This document shows positions 4,320 to 7,675 of a stretch of DNA of 7,675 nt, piece by piece. The translations under genes and the position numbers were made by a program. Numbering within the stretch: position 1 is the first letter of the stretch; each line of letters opens with the position of its first letter. The notes under the pieces were generated by a model. It did no database searches. It was given only the letters and a program-made list of their open reading frames with translations, and had not been told where the DNA came from. Source of the stretch: Clostridia bacterium (GTDB lineage Bacteria; Bacillota; Clostridia; Christensenellales; Aristaeellaceae); NCBI GenBank assembly GCA_017458865.1, contig JAFSZW010000512.1:1-7675 (forward strand). Reading direction: 5' to 3'.

Positions 4320-7199
4320 ATGAATAACGTTCAACAGCTGACAGAAAAAGATCTGACTATTTTTACAAAAGCTCTGTCACCAAAGCTTTTGCGGCGCCTG
4401 CTGAAAAAGCATCTGGAAGAAATGCAGAAGATAAAGCCTGGTTTACAGCCGGATCAGCTGTCAGATGCCAGCCTTGTTGCTTTTATTGTCAAGAACAAGG
4501 ATGTTAAGGTAATCAAAGACTTTCTCGAACTGTGGATTGCCTACAACATTCAGATGACCGGGGATACCCGGGCAAAGCAACTGAAAGAAGGAAAACCTGC
4601 AGATGAGGCAGTGGCGCATGCACTGCTCAAATATGGGTTCCGGGAACTGGTTGCGCTGTATTTCAAACTGACAGGCGAAAAAGTGTCCGATGAGTATGTC
4701 AGGCTCATGGAATACACGGTCCGGGTATTGGCTGCCAATGAAAAAGTGGATGCATCCGGTATCCCTGTTGAATGGTCCCTTGAAAATGCCCAGGCGTTTG
4801 AGACGTGGATCGAGAGCCTGACGACTGACTATGAGGCAAAGCTGGCGGATGCTGAAAAAGAGCGGAAGAGTGCCAGGGTCTCGCTCGATGAAAACCGCCG
4901 GGAGCTTTCCAAGCTGAAAAGTCAGCTGATGCAGGCAGAAAACGGGAAAAATGCGCTTCAGCAGACGCTGAATGCGACCAAGCAACAGCTCAATGAAGCG
5001 CATTCCCTGCTGCAGAAGAAGGAAGAGGCGCTGCAGAGCAAAGAGGAAGAGCTGAAACAGAAAGAAGAGGCGTACAAGAACAATCAGGGACCGGTTACAG
5101 CGCTGCCGCTAAACGGGACGGACGTGGCGGAAAAGAAAACCTATGCGCCTGCACAGGATCTCAAGTTCATGTCTCTGTGCCGTCCGTATGTAGATGAGCG
5201 TGGTGTCGCACGTCTGCTGCGTCTGGCAGATGTTGGCGAAAACGGTGAGATCCTGGATAACTTTGTCGAGGATGCGCCTCAGCTTTACCGTCTGTACCAG
5301 AAAGATGGCCCTGAGGAGGACAATTACATTGGTGTCTGGGACTGGAAATCGGTGCCCAACATCTACAATCCCGCGAAAGTCTACTTTATCTGCGCCTTCC
5401 ATGAGCATATGGAGCCAATTGAGATCATCATTCCGGACAATGTCCATTCGGTCCCCGAGCTGGTCGAGAGCCTGCAGGCAGGAATTGACCGGGAACATGT
5501 GCCGGACAGGATGCTGTATGCATTCAACAACGGAACGTGCTACGAAGGCGTTTATCTCACGTACAGCAAGTTCGATGAGCGGGACAAAAAGTCCTATCTG
5601 GGGACGGATGTCCAGAGCCTGCCGGTACACCGGTTCATGGCAAGCGATATAACCCACATTGAGAACGCGACGTATTACCGGTACATTGATCTGCCGCCGG
5701 TTGTCGGCATGGTCAATACGCGCGAGAACATGGAAATCGTCAAGTCCATCATGCTGGCGAAGGTTCTCTGGCCGGTCATGAAGGACCAGGGATTCTCCCG
5801 GGCGGACTACAAGATGATCAAGGACTTCGTCGCCGCGATTCCCACAGCGGATGTTTTTGACCGCATTTCAAAGGCGTGCGACTGCAGCCGGGATGAGGCA
5901 AAGCGGCTCGCCGACCGCTTCATCGCCAACGGCGAGCGGTACATGAACGATGTGACGATCGGCAGTGATGAGGCATCGCGCCTTGTGCAGAATTCGCCAG
6001 CGCTGATGGAGGCCTGCATGGCTGCGGTTGAGAGCACATGGCGCAGCAAGAACGAGGAGAAGATCAAGGAAGCCGAGGCAAGGATGGCTGATCTTGACCG
6101 GCAGGAGGAGCACCGCAAGAGCCTCGTTGCAGCCAAGCAGGATGAGTTCCAGCACATTGAGGCGGAGGTGCACACAGTCCGCGAGCAGCTTAAGGAACTT
6201 GAAAACCGCAAGCAGGAAATGGAAGCGGTCAGTGAGGCGCTTGAGAAACAGACCAAGGCACTTGAGGCTCAGCATATAGAGGCCCTTGAGCGCAGCAGCG
6301 AAACGCCGGATGACGTGCCGGATATCCCGATACCCATGGGCATGCCGCTCGGTTCACCCATGATGACGCCGATGATGGAGCCTGGATTCTTTGATGAGAT
6401 GCCCTGGCATAACGGCGATATGATGGAAAACAACAGCTGGCAGGACGTTCTGGTGAGTGTTGAAATCGCGCTGCTTGAGGCGGGCGTCGCCCAGTATGCA
6501 CTGGATGGTCTGGCTGCATGCCTGTATTCTGCATACATGAACCGCATTCCGCTGATCATTGCAGGTCCGAACAGCTGTGACATCGTCCGCGCATTCTCCA
6601 TTGCGGTTGAGGGCATGGAACCTGCGGTCATGCGGTCTGCCTTTGAACCGGCGCCCATCGTCGTCCGCCGCTGCAGAGAATCCCGGACAAACATTGTCAT
6701 GATTGAGCAGCCGCTCAATTCGGGCTGGGGCGGAGAACTCTTTGAACTGCTCGCCCAGCACAACAAGTTCTTTGTTGCCGTGCATCCATTTGCGGAGGAC
6801 CTCAAAACCGTGCAGCGCGGCATGCTGAATTACTTCCTGCCGATCATGAGCGAGCTCTTTGTCGAGAAGGCACCTGGTGACAACTATCGCGGCGCGCAGA
6901 TTTCTGATATGTTCTCCGCACTGCCTACCCGTCCTTTGACGGAACACCACAACAATTTCATGCGCCTGCTCCGTGTCAGTACGCTGACCAAGAACAATCT
7001 TGACCGCCTCCTGACGGACATGCATTCACTTCTTGAATCTGTCCAGGCAGACGATGACTACATGTTCCTGCTGTATCCCCTGGCCTATATGACCGGCTCC
7101 CTTGGCATCCTCAAGGAAAACCTTGGGAAGACGCAGACAGAGAGCCCTGTATCCCTCGGAATCCGGAACTTCCTGGCACCCTATCTGAAAGACGAATAA
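4320..7199 (+). CDS. Large coiled-coil protein with a degenerate AAA/McrB-MoxR-like P-loop domain, 959 residues
   Basis: The start ATG 4320 has GGGGG at 4310-4314. A TTG eight codons earlier lies before that site and is rejected. Order of parts: a helical N-terminal region (1-160, with LRRLLKKHLEEM and FLELWIAYN); coiled coil 1 (~168-254, Lys/Glu/Gln-rich); a mixed domain I cannot name (~281-460, with GVWDWKSVPN and VHRFMASDITHI); a helical segment (~470-572); coiled coil 2 (~573-658); a methionine-rich linker (~669-705); and a C-terminal nucleotidase-like domain (~707-870) with a helical tail. That last domain has the layout of an AAA ATPase: IPLIIAGPNSCDIV (743-756) where a P-loop is expected, NIVMIEQP (791-798) at the Walker B position, and FFVAVHP (817-823) near sensor 1. 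The Gly-Lys-Ser/Thr of the P-loop is Asp-Ile-Val, so ATP binding is doubtful. The protein appears cytoplasmic. It has its own promoter and terminator, and a scaffold or defence/stress role is only inference. Confidence 0.9.
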   Translation: MNNVQQLTEKDLTIFTKALSPKLLRRLLKKHLEEMQKIKPGLQPDQLSDASLVAFIVKNKDVKVIKDFLELWIAYNIQMTGDTRAKQLKEGKPADEAVAHALLKYGFRELVALYFKLTGEKVSDEYVRLMEYTVRVLAANEKVDASGIPVEWSLENAQAFETWIESLTTDYEAKLADAEKERKSARVSLDENRRELSKLKSQLMQAENGKNALQQTLNATKQQLNEAHSLLQKKEEALQSKEEELKQKEEAYKNNQGPVTALPLNGTDVAEKKTYAPAQDLKFMSLCRPYVDERGVARLLRLADVGENGEILDNFVEDAPQLYRLYQKDGPEEDNYIGVWDWKSVPNIYNPAKVYFICAFHEHMEPIEIIIPDNVHSVPELVESLQAGIDREHVPDRMLYAFNNGTCYEGVYLTYSKFDERDKKSYLGTDVQSLPVHRFMASDITHIENATYYRYIDLPPVVGMVNTRENMEIVKSIMLAKVLWPVMKDQGFSRADYKMIKDFVAAIPTADVFDRISKACDCSRDEAKRLADRFIANGERYMNDVTIGSDEASRLVQNSPALMEACMAAVESTWRSKNEEKIKEAEARMADLDRQEEHRKSLVAAKQDEFQHIEAEVHTVREQLKELENRKQEMEAVSEALEKQTKALEAQHIEALERSSETPDDVPDIPIPMGMPLGSPMMTPMMEPGFFDEMPWHNGDMMENNSWQDVLVSVEIALLEAGVAQYALDGLAACLYSAYMNRIPLIIAGPNSCDIVRAFSIAVEGMEPAVMRSAFEPAPIVVRRCRESRTNIVMIEQPLNSGWGGELFELLAQHNKFFVAVHPFAEDLKTVQRGMLNYFLPIMSELFVEKAPGDNYRGAQISDMFSALPTRPLTEHHNNFMRLLRVSTLTKNNLDRLLTDMHSLLESVQADDDYMFLLYPLAYMTGSLGILKENLGKTQTESPVSLGIRNFLAPYLKDE

Positions 7200-7204
7200 T
7201 ATCC

Positions 7205-7232
7205 AAAACCAGTGCCTGCGGCACTGGTTTTT
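7205..7232 (+). terminator. Rho-independent terminator of the 959-residue gene
   Basis: CCAGTGCC (7209-7216) and GGCACTGG (7220-7227) form a perfect eight-base stem with a TGC loop, followed by TTTTT (7228-7232). The A-run 7205-7208 pairs with the T-run, so it could also work on the opposite strand. It begins six bases after the stop codon. Confidence 0.95.
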
Positions 7233-7295
7233 GTGCTTCACTCCGGCAAAAACGCACATTTTGCATCTGAAAGTTCCTGTCATGCGCTTCGTAAT

Positions 7296-7310
7296 TTCCT
7301 GAAACAGGAA
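7296..7310 (+). repeat. Small hairpin in the terminator-to-promoter gap
   Basis: TTCCTG (7296-7301) and CAGGAA (7305-7310) around an AAA loop, followed by an A/T-rich run. A third copy of TTCCTG is at 7274-7279. No function can be assigned; the rest of 7233-7339 holds no gene. Confidence 0.3.
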
Positions 7311-7339
7311 GAAATTTTAAAATAAACTTCCATTACCGC

Positions 7340-7368
7340 TTGACAGCTGTCTGACAAGGACATATAAT
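7340..7368 (+). promoter_or_regulatory. Consensus sigma-70-type promoter of the XRE regulator gene
   Basis: TTGACA (7340-7345) and TATAAT (7363-7368) with a 17-base spacer match the vegetative consensus exactly. Expected transcription start is about 7375, giving a leader of some 50 bases. A promoter this strong in front of a repressor gene usually needs strong control, and the operator-like repeats listed next overlap it. Confidence 0.92.
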
Positions 7369-7394
7369 ACACTCATCCGCTGAGGATATGTCAG
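7341..7394 (+). promoter_or_regulatory. Operator candidates: TGACA/TGTCA elements over the XRE promoter
   Basis: GACAGCTGTC (7342-7351) is a perfect 10-base palindrome over the -35. TGACA occurs at 7341-7345 and again at 7352-7356, 11 bases or one helix turn later, and inverted as TGTCA at 7389-7393. GACATAT (7359-7365) and ATATGTC (7386-7392) form a second inverted repeat centred at about 7375.5, the predicted transcription start. This fits autorepression by the XRE protein encoded just downstream (inference). Confidence 0.55.
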
Positions 7395-7427
7395 GGAACT
7401 GTTACACGTGTGGAGGAGGCTTTTACA

Positions 7428-7675
7428 ATGGAGCGTTTCCCGGAGAAACTCAAACTGGCACGCAAAAAGGCCCAAATGACGCAGGCAGATCTTGCTGAGC
7501 GGATTGGGGTCACAGTGCGTTCAGTGACGGATTATGAGCGTGGTGCAACAGTGCCAAGGGCGAAAAAGCTGAACCTGATTGCAAAGGCCCTCGGCGTTTC
7601 GACGGTTTACCTGACCAATGACGCCATAGACGATCCGGAATTTGGCGCGCGGGTGCAGCAGAAAATGAATCAGAC
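7428..7675 (+). CDS. XRE-family HTH transcriptional regulator (3'-truncated)
   Basis: The frame opens at ATG 7428, eight bases after GGAGGAGG (7412-7419), and runs off the window; 82 residues are visible. It begins MERFPEKLKLARKKAQMTQADLAER. Residues ~6-62 are a Cro/C1-type helix-turn-helix: LKLARKKAQMTQADLA for helices 1-2, RIGVTVRSVTDYERG (25-39) for the turn and recognition helix with the typical YE-x-G, then VPRAKKLNLIAKALGVS. The visible sequence after ~62 (LTNDAIDDPEFGARVQ) gives no second domain, so it may be a short repressor or have an unseen C-terminal half such as a peptidase or dimerisation domain. It is a cytoplasmic DNA-binding protein. The upstream terminator and consensus promoter separate it from the large gene, and the repeats over its promoter suggest autoregulation. 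Confidence 0.93.
   Translation, partial: MERFPEKLKLARKKAQMTQADLAERIGVTVRSVTDYERGATVPRAKKLNLIAKALGVSTVYLTNDAIDDPEFGARVQQKMNQ

Noticed and set aside
6354..7025. Long open frame on the minus strand inside the 959-residue gene
   Set aside because: It is a shadow of the + strand gene, with no ribosome binding site and Arg/His-rich unstructured sequence.
1..7675. CRISPR array, tRNA, rRNA or insertion sequence
   Set aside because: No regularly spaced repeats, no tRNA-like TTCGA arm context with stems, no transposase frame and no paired terminal inverted repeats with target duplications were seen.

Overview
The window reads like chromosomal DNA of a Gram-positive anaerobe of the Clostridia (gut or rumen type). 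The grounds are strong purine-rich Shine-Dalgarno sites (GGAGGAG, AAAGGGGG), a LacI regulator, a secreted SH3-type protein with an Ala/Pro/Thr linker, and a GAF-like C-terminus of a signalling protein. Base composition is balanced. The family cannot be fixed from sequence alone. All supported genes are on the + strand.

Layout: (1) 1-522 is the C-terminal part of a signalling protein ending in a GAF-like sensory domain. (2) 593-1135 encodes a 180-residue protein I do not recognise. (3) 1219-2229 is a complete LacI-family repressor, preceded by a strong two-step stem-loop and ended by a hairpin that spans its stop codon. (4) 2230-2587 is a 358-base gap holding a promoter with a perfect TATAAT box, a 15/16-base inverted repeat and a long leader. 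It leads into (5) 2588-3442, a secreted 284-residue protein with a C-terminal bacterial SH3 domain. (6) 3460-4212, only 17 bases further on, is a decayed nucleoside phosphorylase gene with two frameshifts and two internal TGA stops. (7) 4320-7199 encodes a 959-residue protein with two coiled coils, a methionine-rich linker and a C-terminal domain shaped like an AAA/McrB-MoxR ATPase whose P-loop has lost its Gly-Lys-Ser/Thr. It ends at a clear rho-independent terminator. (8) 7428-7675 is the start of an XRE-type repressor gene that runs off the window, driven by a consensus sigma-70-type promoter full of TGTCA/TGACA elements.

How the parts may work together: the LacI regulator probably controls itself and/or the SH3-phosphorylase unit next to it; the inverted repeats in both leaders are operator or RNA-structure candidates. 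The phosphorylase is almost certainly dead, so that unit now makes only the exported SH3 protein. The large coiled-coil protein has its own promoter and terminator and is therefore a single-gene transcription unit. It is the most unusual item here. A cellular role such as defence or stress is only a guess.
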